Assembly (NCBI RefSeq): GCF_002285285.1
Contig: NZ_NSJF01000001.1
Coordinates: forward strand, 1-64,000
Direction: 5' to 3'
Length of the DNA: 64,000 nucleotides
DNA from: Vandammella animalimorsus
GTDB taxonomy: Bacteria > Pseudomonadota > Gammaproteobacteria > Burkholderiales > Burkholderiaceae_C
This document shows, piece by piece, positions 33,746-42,801 of the stretch (position 1 is the first letter of the stretch; each line of letters opens with the position of its first letter). The notes beneath the pieces are model-generated. The model was not told the origin of the DNA and made no database searches. It worked only from the letters and a program-made list of their open reading frames with translations. The position numbers and the translations under genes are program-made.

Positions 33746-36274
33746 TCAGAACCGGTGCGAGAAGCCGATGTTGAAATACAGCGCCCGCTCGCGCACGCCG
33801 TCATACGGGCGCCAGCTCAGGCCGGTGTTCCAGTCCAGCGAGGTGGTGTCGTTCCACTTCCATTGCTGGCCGTAGCGCAGGCGTTGATAGCCCCCGCTGC
33901 CAAAGCCGTGCTGGCTGTAGCGCCCGGCAGCCAGGTGCAGCTCGTGACGCCAGACCTGTTCATAGCGCCGGTGCAGGATGTGGTAGGCCGTGAGGCTGGG
34001 CAGCAGGCTCCAGTCGCGCTGCGGGGCGAAGTAAGGCCCTTGGCCTGGGCGGGTGTTGCGGCTGTGCGAGAGCTCCATCCCGGCATCGAGTTGCAGGTGC
34101 GCGGCAGTGAACAGGCGCTGCTGGCCGTCGATGAAATAGCCGGTGCGGCGGTTGCCGTCGCTGAAGTCCATGGCCTCGGCCGTCAGGCCCAGGCGGGTGC
34201 TTTCGTGCGCGCGCCATTGCAGGCCCAGGGCCAGTTCATCGGCCGTGATGCCCGCGCGCAGCGCGCGCAGCGGCGTCTCGATGCTGTTGCGCGCAGCTCG
34301 GCCCTGCAGCTGCCAATGGTCGTCCAGATCGTGGCGTGCGGTCAGGCGCAGGCCAGCGTGGGTGCGTTGCGCAGCGCGCAGCGCGGAGAGCTCGAACTCG
34401 GCCTGAGTATCACGCCAGTGCCATTGGGCGCCAGCGGCCAGCTGGTGATAGCGGCCCTTGCCTTCCAGGTAGTTGCCGCTGCTGTGGCGCGCGGCGGCAA
34501 ACAGGCGCCAGCGCTCGTGCAGTGGCGCCGAATAGCCCAGCAGGGCGTAGCGGGTGGCGCCTTCGCCGATGGCGGTGGGGCTGTCTGAGTCGCGGTATTC
34601 GGCGTTGAACTGAACCACGGGCATGCGCGCCACCTGCCACTGGCGCAGGGCGCGCTGCACGCGCGGCTCCTCTGGGTAGCGCTGCTGCGCGTGCTCCAGC
34701 AGGGCCTGGGCCGTGGACCAGTCCTGCAGCTCCTGGGCCACGCCGGCTTGCTCCAGCAGCAGGCTCAGATCGTGGGCATCGCCGGAGGTGTGCTGGATGA
34801 TTTTCAGCTCCTCGGCGGCGCGGCGCGGCCAGCCTCGGTTGCGGTAGGTGCTGACCAGGCCCATGTGGGTGTGCGAGTCGCCCGGCCCCAGGGCCATCAG
34901 CTCCTCGAACTGCGCCTGCGCCTGCGGCAGCCGGCCGGCGTACAGTTCGGCGGCGGCCTGCTCGCGCCGCGTGGCGCTCCAGTCGGTGTTGGGCAGCGGG
35001 TTGGGGTTGCCGGGGATGCGGCGCTCGGGCGAGGTCTGGGCCAGGTGCTGGCGTGCCAGTGCGCGCGCGGCGTCGAACTGCTCGGCCTCCACCCGGGCAT
35101 AAAGCCGGCCTGTGAACAGCCCCTGGGGTTGCCGGGTCGCGTCTGCTCCGGCGGCGCTGGTGGTGTTGGCGGCCCGGCGCTGGGCAATGCCGTCGTAGAT
35201 GCGCAGCGCCTCTTCAGGCTGGCGGGCTTCGAGCAGGGCTGCGCCAACCTGCATCAGCGCGTAGTCCGGCAGCTCTGGATCCTGGGCCTGCAGCGCGGCG
35301 TATTCGTCCAGCAGCGCCTGGGCCTGGCGGGCCTGCCACAGCGCAACGAGGCGATCGGTGCGCACGCGGCGGATGTCGCGCTGCAACGCCTGGTGCTCGG
35401 CCGAGCCAGGCGCGCTGGCCTGCAGCGCCTGCTGCCATTGCGCCAGCAGCTGGGCGTAGTAGTCCAGCGTGCGGCGCTTGCGGGCCTGGTCTTCGGCCTG
35501 GGTGCCGCTGGCGGCTTCGCCAATGCGCACCAGCTCGGCGCCGTAGTCGGCCTGCAGGCTGCGCACCAGGGCGGCGTCGGCCTCGGCAGGGCGGGCGGTG
35601 GCCAGGTATTGCAGCGCGCGCTCGGCCATGCCGGCCGCGCGCAGCGCATGCAGGTAATGGTCTTGCGCCTGGGCGTTGTCGGGCGCCAGCTCGATGGCGG
35701 CGCTGGCGTATTGCAGCGCGTCGTAGGGCTGCTGCGTGATGCGGGCCACGTAGCTGCGCGCCAGCAGCAGCGGCAGGCGCTGCTGTGCGAATCGCTGTTC
35801 AAAGGCATCGAGCTGGGCGCTGGCCTGAACCGCGTGGCCGCCTTCGGCCAGTGCGTAGGCGGCGGCCAGGTACCAGTCGCTGTGCTGGGGCTCGCGCTGG
35901 ATGGCCGCATCCAGCAGCGAGGCGGCCATGTCCCAGTGCTTGAGGTTGCGGTAGGCGCGCCCCACGGCGGCCAGGCTGGCGGGTTCGAGCCGCACGCGCT
36001 GGCGGTGCTGCTGGTAGATGGCCAGGGTCTGCTGATCCTGGCCGGCCCAGCCGCTGATGACGATCCAATCGTTGACGTGCCGGGCGCTGAGGTTGCCCGG
36101 AGGCTGTGCGGCAAAGTAAGCCAGCGCAGGCGCAGTTTGGCCTGCCCTGGCTTGATGAATCAGGCTGTCGTAGTGGGCATCGGCCAGTGCGGGCACGGCT
36201 GCGCAGCCCAGCGCCGTTGCTGCGGCAAGGCTGCGCAGCAGGCGACTTGATAGAGAGGGAATTCGTCGAGACAT
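33746..36274 (-). CDS. pgaA: PNAG export porin PgaA
   Basis: An 842-residue outer-membrane protein. A signal peptide (~1-32, ending PALA-DAHYD) is followed by a long periplasmic alpha-helical TPR region (~35-540) and a C-terminal beta-barrel of ~290 residues ending in aromatic YFNIGFSHRF, a normal BAM signal. It guides partly deacetylated PNAG out of the cell. The start at 36274 (MSRRIPSL) gives a normal signal peptide; the frame runs on to 36346 without family features. It is the first gene of pgaABCD. Confidence 0.92.
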   Translation of the reverse strand: MSRRIPSLSSRLLRSLAAATALGCAAVPALADAHYDSLIHQARAGQTAPALAYFAAQPPGNLSARHVNDWIVISGWAGQDQQTLAIYQQHRQRVRLEPASLAAVGRAYRNLKHWDMAASLLDAAIQREPQHSDWYLAAAYALAEGGHAVQASAQLDAFEQRFAQQRLPLLLARSYVARITQQPYDALQYASAAIELAPDNAQAQDHYLHALRAAGMAERALQYLATARPAEADAALVRSLQADYGAELVRIGEAASGTQAEDQARKRRTLDYYAQLLAQWQQALQASAPGSAEHQALQRDIRRVRTDRLVALWQARQAQALLDEYAALQAQDPELPDYALMQVGAALLEARQPEEALRIYDGIAQRRAANTTSAAGADATRQPQGLFTGRLYARVEAEQFDAARALARQHLAQTSPERRIPGNPNPLPNTDWSATRREQAAAELYAGRLPQAQAQFEELMALGPGDSHTHMGLVSTYRNRGWPRRAAEELKIIQHTSGDAHDLSLLLEQAGVAQELQDWSTAQALLEHAQQRYPEEPRVQRALRQWQVARMPVVQFNAEYRDSDSPTAIGEGATRYALLGYSAPLHERWRLFAAARHSSGNYLEGKGRYHQLAAGAQWHWRDTQAEFELSALRAAQRTHAGLRLTARHDLDDHWQLQGRAARNSIETPLRALRAGITADELALGLQWRAHESTRLGLTAEAMDFSDGNRRTGYFIDGQQRLFTAAHLQLDAGMELSHSRNTRPGQGPYFAPQRDWSLLPSLTAYHILHRRYEQVWRHELHLAAGRYSQHGFGSGGYQRLRYGQQWKWNDTTSLDWNTGLSWRPYDGVRERALYFNIGFSHRF

Positions 36275-36387
36275 GGGGCATTGGCCGCAGCTGCAGTGGC
36301 TGCCAGGCCTGCGGTTATTGATTGGCACCGCCGCGCGGAGTGTCATTGCCGGAATGCGGCGCGGTCGCTCAATGGCTGTTTATACCT

Positions 36388-36401
36388 GCAAAAGCTTTTG
36401 C
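36388..36401. promoter_or_regulatory. Palindrome in the presumed pgaA promoter
   Basis: GCAAAAG/CTTTTGC is a perfect 14-bp palindrome, 114 bases before the pgaA start. On the minus strand it lies just before GTATAA/TATAAA (about 36386-36380), a plausible -10 box, with TTCAGC about 18 bases further up. It could be an operator or chance. No gene is visible between 36275 and 36460. Confidence 0.35.
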
Positions 36402-36460
36402 GGGCTGAACCCAAGCTGTTGTGTTGGGCCTGCATGCTCTGGCGAATGTTGCTTTTGTCG

Positions 36461-37231
36461 TCAAACTGGCGGGGGCTTGGCCTTTCGGGAAGGCAACAGC
36501 TCGGGCTGTGCCGCGCGGGGCGTGGGTTGCAGCGCCGTGGCCGCGGCGCTGGCCGGCTGGGGGCGCCACTGCGGGCCAATCAGGCGCGCGCCGTGGACTT
36601 TTTTGACGGCCACGATGAAATAGACGCCGCTGAACACCGGCAGGCGATCTTGCAGCAAGCGGTCGATCCATGCCAGGCGTTCATACCACTGCGGCCGGTG
36701 GCCGTTGGGGATGTGGCAGCCGAAGAACTGCTCCTGCAGCTCCAGACCCAGCAGCGTCAGCCAATCGCGCAGACGCTGGTGGCCAATGGCCGCGCTGGCC
36801 GGTTGCACGCGGCGCGGCGCACGCGCGCCCAGCAGCAGGCGCGCCGGGTTGAAGCCGCTGATGATGAGCCGACCTTCGGGGCGCAAGGTGCGCGTGGCCT
36901 CGCGCAGCACGGCGTGGGGCTGGCAGCTGAGCTCCAGGCCATGCGGCATGACGATCAGATCCAGCTGGTTGTCTGCAAAGGGCAGGGCCTCGGGCGCGGC
37001 GTACAGATCGGCCGCTGCGTCGCCGCCGGGCCACTGCGGCGCCAGCCGCCAAGTGTGCGCAATGCGGCTGGTCTGCAGCGCGGCGATGCTGGCCACGCCG
37101 ATGTGCAGCGCGTAGTAGCCAAAGACGTCCTGCACGGCGTGCGCATAATGGCGCTGCTGCCACTGGCGCACGTACAGGCCGGCGGCGCTTGTCTGCAACC
37201 ATTCGTCGAAACGGGTCTGTGGCATGGCCAT
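36461..37231 (-). CDS. SAM-dependent methyltransferase, class I
   Basis: A protein of 254-256 residues. A UbiE/type-11-like fold is suggested by DLYAAPEALPFADNQLDLIVMPHGLEL (split: ALPFADNQLDLIVMPHGLEL), the post-motif TLRPEGRLIISGFNP and the fold order, but the glycine-rich SAM loop is weak. Bacterial homologues lie beside gloB and rnhA in many betaproteobacteria; the target is unknown. The C-terminal ~45 residues are Pro/Ala-rich. Its start lies within the palindrome CATGGCCATG shared with divergent gloB, so the two genes overlap at their 5' ends. Confidence 0.75.
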   Translation of the reverse strand: MAMPQTRFDEWLQTSAAGLYVRQWQQRHYAHAVQDVFGYYALHIGVASIAALQTSRIAHTWRLAPQWPGGDAAADLYAAPEALPFADNQLDLIVMPHGLELSCQPHAVLREATRTLRPEGRLIISGFNPARLLLGARAPRRVQPASAAIGHQRLRDWLTLLGLELQEQFFGCHIPNGHRPQWYERLAWIDRLLQDRLPVFSGVYFIVAVKKVHGARLIGPQWRPQPASAAATALQPTPRAAQPELLPSRKAKPPPV

Positions 37232-38081
37232 GGGAAAACAACTGCATTGGCGCGCGATCGAGGCGCTTTCCGATAACTACATCTGGCTGTTGCATGAAGC
37301 CCGGGAGCCGCGCGGGCCGCAGGCGCAGGCCGTGGTGGTGGACCCTGGCGATGCCCAGCCGGTGTTGCGCTGCCTGGCGCAGCAGGGCTTGGTGCTGCAG
37401 GCCATTGTAGTGACCCATCATCACGCCGATCACACGGCCGGCATTGCCGCGCTGCAGGCCGCGCACCAGGCGCGCCACGGCGCGCCGCTGCCGGTGTATG
37501 GGCCAGCGGCGGAGGCCATTGCTGGCGTGAACCGGCCCGTGCAGGATGGCGATGCCGTTGAGCTATTGGGGCTGCGTTGGCAGGTGCTGGCCGTGCCGGG
37601 TCATACGGCCGGGCATGTGGCCTACTTCGTGCCGGCCGTGCCCTTGGCCGAAGGCCTGCGGCCCATGCTGTTTTGTGGCGATACGTTGTTCTGCGCCGGT
37701 TGTGGTCGCCTGTTCGAGGGCACGGCCGAGCAGATGCTGCATTCGCTGCAGCGCCTGGCGCAGCTGCCTGCAGATACGCTGCTGTGCTGCGGCCATGAGT
37801 ACACGCTGGCCAACATGGCCTTTGCACAAGCGGTTGAGCCTGATAATGCGCAGTTGGCCGCCGCCTTGCAGCAGGCGCGCGCGCTGCGCGCGCAGGGTCA
37901 GCCCACGCTGCCGGCCATGCTGGGGCAGGAGCGCCAGATCAACCCTTTTTTGCGCAGCCGCGAGCCGGCCGTGCGCCAGGCTCTGAGGCATTTTCTGCAG
38001 GGCCAACAGCCCGCTGAGGAACCGCCGCAAGACGATGCGCAGTGGTTTGCGCTGCTGCGGGCCTGGAAGAACCAATTCTGA
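37230..38081 (+). CDS. gloB: Hydroxyacylglutathione hydrolase (glyoxalase II)
   Basis: A 283-residue metallo-beta-lactamase-fold enzyme hydrolysing S-lactoylglutathione, the second step of methylglyoxal removal. The N-terminus has LSDNYIWLLH, the binuclear metal motif is THHHADHTAG (~62-71), then PGHTAGHVAYF, FCGDTLFCAGCGRLFEG and CGHEYTLANMAFA. Full length. ATG at 37224 is an in-frame alternative. The start overlaps the divergent methyltransferase start. Confidence 0.95.
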   Translation: MGKQLHWRAIEALSDNYIWLLHEAREPRGPQAQAVVVDPGDAQPVLRCLAQQGLVLQAIVVTHHHADHTAGIAALQAAHQARHGAPLPVYGPAAEAIAGVNRPVQDGDAVELLGLRWQVLAVPGHTAGHVAYFVPAVPLAEGLRPMLFCGDTLFCAGCGRLFEGTAEQMLHSLQRLAQLPADTLLCCGHEYTLANMAFAQAVEPDNAQLAAALQQARALRAQGQPTLPAMLGQERQINPFLRSREPAVRQALRHFLQGQQPAEEPPQDDAQWFALLRAWKNQF

Positions 38082-38086
38082 AGACA

Positions 38087-39868
38087 GTGAGCGGTGTGAA
38101 TTTCGTAACGGTATGGGCGCGCGTGCGCTTTGGGTTGGCCTCGGCAGGGGCCTGTGTGTTGGTGGGCTGCAGCACGGTTCAGGCCCCGGTGGGCGATGAC
38201 GCAGCGCAGGCGCGTGCGGCGCAGTCCGGCGAGCTCTCTCCCATCGAGCATGGCCGCTTGCAGTCCTTGCGCGTCAATGGCCTGGAGCCGCCGCGCGACG
38301 TGTGGCAGCGCATGCGCGCGGGCTTTGCCATGCCCGATCTGCAATCGCCGCTGGTGCATGACCGCGAGCAGTGGTATGCCAGCCGGCCCGACACCATGCT
38401 GCGCATGAGCGAGCGCTCGCGCAAATACCTGTTTCACATCGTTGAGGAGCTTGAGCGCCGCGGCATGCCCACTGAGCTGGCGCTGCTGCCTTTCGTCGAG
38501 AGTGCCTACAACCCCGGTGCCGTCTCCAGCGCCAAGGCCGCTGGCATGTGGCAGTTCATGCCGGCCACGGGCACCTATTTCGAGCTGCGCCAGAACGCCT
38601 TCCGCGATGACCGGCGCGATGTGCTGGCCTCCACGCGCGCTGCGCTGGACTATCTGGAAAAGCTGCACGGCATGTTCGGTGATTGGCACTTGGCGCTGGC
38701 GGCCTACAACTGGGGCGAGGGCAGCGTGCAGCGCGCCAGGGCAAAAAACCAGAACCAGGGCCTGGGCGTGGGCTATCTGGACTTGCGCATGCCCGAGGAA
38801 ACGCGCTGGTATGTGCCCAAGTTCCAGGCGTTGAAAAACATCGTGCGCGATCCTGAGCGCTTTAACGTCGTGTTGGCCGATATCGGCAACCATCCCTATT
38901 TCGAATCGGTGGAAATCCGCCGTGACATCGACGTGGCCCGAGCCGCGCAGCTGGCTGGCATCAGCGAGGCGGATTTCCGGCTGCTCAACCCAGCGCACAA
39001 GGGCCCGGTCATTTTTGCTGCGGCCACCTCGGAAATCCTGCTGCCCTGGGACAATGCCGAGTTCTTCAAGAACAACCTGGCCCAGCTGCGCGATGCGCGC
39101 CTGGCCAGCTGGACGGTCTGGACTGCGCCGCAGCGCATGGAAGTGGCCGACGTGGCCAAGAAAGTCGGCGCCGACGAGCAGGCCATCTTGAGCGTCAACC
39201 GCATCCCCAAGGGCATGCTGATCGAAGCGGGCGCAGCCCTGCTGGTGCCGCGCTCGGCCTCGCTGCTGGTGGATGTGGCCGCCGAGATTGCGCAAAGCGG
39301 CCAGCTCAAGCTCGCCCATGCACCCAGGCCGCAGCCTGCGCTGCGCCGCAGCAGCGCAGTTGTTGTGCGCAAGGGCGATACCCTGGATGCTGTGGCGCGC
39401 CGCCATGGCGTCAGCGTCAGCGACCTTTACAAGTGGAATCAGCTGGGCCGCAATGCGCGCCTCAAGGCCGGTCAGAAGCTGGTGCTGTACCAGGCCGCCC
39501 CCCTGGGTGCGCGCAATGCCAAGGCCGCAGCCAACGCGAAAAGCAATGGCAACGGCAATGGCCGCAAGGCCGCGAACGGTAAGGCCATGGGTGGCAAGCC
39601 TACGAACGGCAAGGCCAATGCAGTCAGCGCCAAGGCGTCGGGCAAAGCCACCAGCCGGGTGGCCAGCAAGGCCGCTGGCGGGAGCAAGAACGCCACCAGT
39701 GTCAACAAAGCGGCAGCGGGCAAATCATCGGCCAGCAAACCAGGCGCGAAGGCCCAGGCCAACCAGGCGCGCAGCGGCAAGGCAAAGCCCAGTAGCGCCG
39801 CTAAGCCAAGCAGCACAGGCAAGGCTGCCAAGGCGGGCCAGGCCAAAAGCAAAACCACGCACCGCTGA
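38087..39868 (+). CDS. mltD: Membrane-bound lytic transglycosylase D-like lipoprotein with LysM and a basic tail
   Basis: About 593 residues. A lipobox VLVGCS anchors the protein to the membrane. The SLT domain (~105-250) has the catalytic Glu in LPFVESAYNPGAVSSAKAAG (split: LLPFVESAYNP) and AAGMWQFMPATG, then ALAAYNWGEGSV. A region like LysM repeats and one clear LysM (VVVRKGDTLDAVARRHGVSV, ~425-444) follow. The last ~115 residues are rich in Lys, Ala, Ser, Gly and Asn, like a histone H1 tail, and unusual for MltD. It cleaves glycan with 1,6-anhydro formation. GTG at 38087 or 38096 is the likely start, a few bases after gloB. Confidence 0.87.
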   Translation: MSGVNFVTVWARVRFGLASAGACVLVGCSTVQAPVGDDAAQARAAQSGELSPIEHGRLQSLRVNGLEPPRDVWQRMRAGFAMPDLQSPLVHDREQWYASRPDTMLRMSERSRKYLFHIVEELERRGMPTELALLPFVESAYNPGAVSSAKAAGMWQFMPATGTYFELRQNAFRDDRRDVLASTRAALDYLEKLHGMFGDWHLALAAYNWGEGSVQRARAKNQNQGLGVGYLDLRMPEETRWYVPKFQALKNIVRDPERFNVVLADIGNHPYFESVEIRRDIDVARAAQLAGISEADFRLLNPAHKGPVIFAAATSEILLPWDNAEFFKNNLAQLRDARLASWTVWTAPQRMEVADVAKKVGADEQAILSVNRIPKGMLIEAGAALLVPRSASLLVDVAAEIAQSGQLKLAHAPRPQPALRRSSAVVVRKGDTLDAVARRHGVSVSDLYKWNQLGRNARLKAGQKLVLYQAAPLGARNAKAAANAKSNGNGNGRKAANGKAMGGKPTNGKANAVSAKASGKATSRVASKAAGGSKNATSVNKAAAGKSSASKPGAKAQANQARSGKAKPSSAAKPSSTGKAAKAGQAKSKTTHR

Positions 39869-39921
39869 GCCAAGGGTATTGGCATTGCGGCAAGGGCAGG
39901 GCCGCGCACAGGTAAAAACAC

Positions 39922-39960
39922 AAAAACGCCAGCCGTGCATGAGCGCGGCTGGTGTTTTTT
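39922..39960. terminator. Bidirectional terminator between mltD and purH
   Basis: CAGCCG-TGCATGAG-CGCGGCTG hairpin with TTTTTT on the plus strand (39955-39960) and a run of five T on the minus strand (complement of 39922-39926). It lies between the convergent mltD and purH stops. Confidence 0.85.
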
Positions 39961-39990
39961 GTGGGCCGGTGGCTGGCTTGCAGCAGGCGC

Positions 39991-41580
39991 TCAGTGGCGG
40001 AAGTGGCGCACACCGCTGAAGACCATGACCACGCCGCGCTCGTTGGCGGCGTCGATCACCTCCTGATCGCGCATGCTGCCGCCGGGCTGGATGACGCACG
40101 TTGCGCCGTGGTCAATCACCACGTCCAGCCCATCGCGGAAGGGGAAGAAGGCGTCGCTGGCCACGGCCGTGCCTTGCAGGCTGAGCTGGGCATGCTCGGC
40201 CTTGATGCTGGCAATGCGCGCCGAATCCAGGCGGCTCATCTGGCCTGCGCCCACGCCACGGGTCTGCCCATCCTTGCAGAACACGATGGCGTTGCTCTTG
40301 ACGAACTTGGCCACCTTCCATGCGAACAGCAGGTCTTGCAGCTGCTCGGGCGTGGGCTGCTTCTGGGTAACGACCTTCAAATCGGCCAGCGCCAGCTCAT
40401 GGTCATCGGCGCTCTGGATCAGCAGGCCGGAGCCCACGCGCTTGTATTCCAGGCGGTTGGCGCAAGTGGGCGCGCCCTCGGGCAGCGCGATCTGGAGCAG
40501 GCGCACATTGGTCTTGGGTTTGAAGACTTCCAGCGCCTCGGGCGTGAAGGCGGGCGCCATCAGCACCTCGACGAATTGCTTGACGATCTGCTCGGCCGCC
40601 GCGCCATCCAGCGGGCGGTTGAGCGCGATGATGCCGCCGAAGGCGCTGGTCGGATCGGTCTGGAAAGCCTTGGCGTAGGCCTCGGCCGCATCCTTGCCCA
40701 CGGCCACGCCGCAGGGGTTGGCGTGCTTGACGATGACGCAGGCCGGCGCGTCGAATTGCTTGACGCATTCCCAGGCGGCGTCGGCGTCGGCGATGTTGTT
40801 GTAGCTCAGCTCCTTGCCTTGCAATTGCTGGCCGGTGACGATGCTGCCGGGCACGGGCTGAGGGTCGCGATACAGCGCGGCCTGCTGGTGGGCGTTTTCG
40901 CCGTAGCGCAGGTCTTGCACCTTGATGAAGGCGGGATTGCTTTGCGCCGCGAACGCCGTGCGGGCGGGCGTGCCGTTGATCTGGCTTTCGTCGAAGGCGA
41001 TGGACGAGAGGTAGTCGCTGATGGCCGCGTCGTACTGCGCGATGCGGTTGAAGGCCGCCACCGACAGGCCAAAGCGCGTCTTGTCGCTGAGCTGGCCGCC
41101 GCTGGCCTGCAGCTCGGCCAGCACGGGGGCGTACTGGCTGGCGTCGGTCAGCACGGCCACGTGCTGCCAGTTCTTGGCGGCGCTGCGCACCATGGCCGGG
41201 CCGCCGATGTCGATGTTCTCAATCGCGTCGGCCAGCGTGCAGCCGGGCTTGGCCACGGTGGCCTCGAAGGGATAGAGGTTGATGACCACCAGGTCGATGG
41301 TGCCAATGCCATGCTCGGCCAGCGCGGCCATGTGCGCGGGCACGTCGCGTCGCGCCAGCAGGCCGCCGTGCACGGCCGGGTGCAGGGTCTTGACGCGACC
41401 GTCCAGCATCTCGGGAAAGCGCGTGAGCTCGGCCACCTCGGTCACGGGCAGGCCGCTTTCGGCCAGCAGCTTGGCCGTGCCGCCGGTGGAGAGCAGGCGC
41501 ACGCCTTGCGCATGCAGCGCCTGGGCGAATTCCACAATGCCGGTTTTGTCAGAGACGGAGAGCAGGGCAGTCAGAGTCAT
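39991..41580 (-). CDS. purH: Bifunctional AICAR transformylase / IMP cyclohydrolase
   Basis: A 529-residue enzyme for the last two steps of IMP synthesis. The MGS-like IMP cyclohydrolase domain (~1-150) has [40 protein letters not shown] and NLYPFEATV. The AICAR transformylase domain has [24 protein letters not shown] with the catalytic Lys-His, [10 protein letters not shown] and FPFRDGLDV. The start at 41580 ([11 protein letters not shown]) matches the family. It is divergent from ung, with no other purine gene nearby. Confidence 0.97.
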   Translation of the reverse strand: MTLTALLSVSDKTGIVEFAQALHAQGVRLLSTGGTAKLLAESGLPVTEVAELTRFPEMLDGRVKTLHPAVHGGLLARRDVPAHMAALAEHGIGTIDLVVINLYPFEATVAKPGCTLADAIENIDIGGPAMVRSAAKNWQHVAVLTDASQYAPVLAELQASGGQLSDKTRFGLSVAAFNRIAQYDAAISDYLSSIAFDESQINGTPARTAFAAQSNPAFIKVQDLRYGENAHQQAALYRDPQPVPGSIVTGQQLQGKELSYNNIADADAAWECVKQFDAPACVIVKHANPCGVAVGKDAAEAYAKAFQTDPTSAFGGIIALNRPLDGAAAEQIVKQFVEVLMAPAFTPEALEVFKPKTNVRLLQIALPEGAPTCANRLEYKRVGSGLLIQSADDHELALADLKVVTQKQPTPEQLQDLLFAWKVAKFVKSNAIVFCKDGQTRGVGAGQMSRLDSARIASIKAEHAQLSLQGTAVASDAFFPFRDGLDVVIDHGATCVIQPGGSMRDQEVIDAANERGVVMVFSGVRHFRH

Positions 41581-41754
41581 GGGCTTCGAACGCAATATGG
41601 GGGGCAGAAAAAGCTGCGCATTGTAGGAGCTGTGGCGGCGCGCCCTGCCGGGAGGTGGCGCCAACAGGCCGCACAATGGAAGCTCAATGGCCAGCGAGCG
41701 CTTGCAGTCGGAGTGGCGCTGGCCAACCCCTGTCCCGTGATGGAGAGTACCAAC

Positions 41755-42504
41755 GTGAATTCAAGCCCAGCCCATAGTGCAGACCTGCCAGCCGATCAAC
41801 TGCTCAGTGCCGATCCCGTGGATTGGCCTGTGGCCCCAGAATGGATGCCGGCCACCAGCGCATTCTTTGGCAGCGCGAAAGGCCAGGCGCTGCTGGCCTT
41901 TTTGCAGCAGCGCCTGGATGCGGGCGCCAGCATCTTTCCGCCGCAGCCGCTGCGCGCCCTGGAGCTGACGGCGCCGCAGGATGTGCGCGTGGTGATTCTT
42001 GGGCAGGACCCTTACCACGGGCGCGGCCAGGCCGAGGGCCTGGCCTTTTCCGTCGCGCCCGGCGTGCCTCTGCCGCCTTCGCTGCGCAACATCTTCCAGG
42101 AAATGCAGCGCGACCTGGGCGTGGCGCCGCCAGCCTTTCCGCAGCCGGGCGGCAGTCTGGTGCAGTGGGCCAGAAATGGTGTGCTGTTGCTCAACACCTG
42201 CCTGACGGTCGAGGAAGGCCAGGCCGCCAGCCATGCCGGCAAGGGTTGGGAGGTGTTGACCGACGCGCTGATTGCACAGGTGGCGCAGGGGCCGCGGCCG
42301 GTGGTGTTCATGCTGTGGGGGGCGCACGCGCAATCCAAGCAGGCGCTGATCCCGCCCGATCGGGGCCACCTCGTACTACTGGCCAATCATCCCTCGCCGC
42401 TGTCGGCCACAAGGCCACCCCGGCCTTTCATCGGCTGCGGTCACTTCAGCGCGGCCAAGGCATTTCGGCAGCATCAGGCTTCTGCCAGCCAGGAACAGAC
42501 TTGA
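41755..42504 (+). CDS. ung: Uracil-DNA glycosylase
   Basis: A 249-residue family 1 UDG removing uracil from DNA. Motif A is [20 protein letters not shown] with the catalytic Asp-Pro-Tyr-His; [22 protein letters not shown] (split: [16 protein letters not shown]) follows; the DNA-inserting loop is NHPSPLSA. I choose the GTG at 41755, because GGAGAG lies seven bases before it; ATG 41740 overlaps that site. The stop TGA is followed by an end of the dispersed repeat. Confidence 0.96.
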   Translation: MNSSPAHSADLPADQLLSADPVDWPVAPEWMPATSAFFGSAKGQALLAFLQQRLDAGASIFPPQPLRALELTAPQDVRVVILGQDPYHGRGQAEGLAFSVAPGVPLPPSLRNIFQEMQRDLGVAPPAFPQPGGSLVQWARNGVLLLNTCLTVEEGQAASHAGKGWEVLTDALIAQVAQGPRPVVFMLWGAHAQSKQALIPPDRGHLVLLANHPSPLSATRPPRPFIGCGHFSAAKAFRQHQASASQEQT

Positions 42505-42533
42505 GCGCCTGTTTCAAAAGCTTTGCGCTATGG
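42505..42533. repeat. Dispersed repeat family A, end fragment at the ung stop codon
   Basis: GCGCCTGTTTCAAAAGCTTTG follows the ung TGA directly. It matches the repeat end with one inserted T. No matching right end is seen. Confidence 0.5.
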
Positions 42534-42545
42534 CGCGCAGGCATG

Positions 42546-42577
42546 AAAAAGCGCTGCCGTGTGTGCCACGGCAGCGC
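42546..42577 (-). terminator. Terminator of the 6S RNA gene
   Basis: On the minus strand GCGCTGCCGTG-GCAC-ACACGGCAGCGC forms a strong stem followed by TTTTTC (complement of 42546-42550). It lies just after the 6S RNA closing stem. Confidence 0.85.
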
Positions 42578-42584
42578 TGGGAAA

Positions 42585-42761
42585 ACAGTGTCTGCTTCGA
42601 TCCGCTGGACCGGCAGCCTGAACCGGAGGATCAGGTGGGTCCGGTCAACCTGGCGTTGGGTTCATCTGACGCGAGACGATCACGCTCACCAGATGATGTT
42701 CCAAACCCGAGCTCAATGAGCATTGGTTCAAGGAAATATAAAGCCCAGCAGTGAAGCAGAC
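42585..42761 (-). ncRNA. ssrS: 6S RNA
   Basis: A rod-like RNA of ~175 nt on the minus strand. The 5' end GTCTGCTTC (42761-42753) pairs perfectly with GAAGCAGAC at the 3' end (42598-42590). GCTGG and CCAGC extend the closing stem, and internal helices include TCATCTG/CAGATGA and ACCGGA/TCCGGT around a central open region. A -10 box TAAAAT (42773-42768) lies seven bases upstream of the 5' end, and a terminator follows. It lies right after zapA on the same strand, the position ssrS has in many proteobacteria. 6S RNA mimics an open promoter and binds sigma-70 RNA polymerase in stationary phase. Covariance-model confirmation was not possible here. Confidence 0.83.
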
Positions 42762-42801
42762 GAGGATATTTTACGGCAATTGGCGCGGGGGGAACCCATG
42801 C

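Noticed and set aside
39952-42504. An 850-codon open frame on the plus strand running antisense to purH and into ung
   Set aside because: Only its last part (from 41755) is ung. The rest is the mirror of a high-GC coding gene, has no family features, and the purH product on the other strand is unmistakable.
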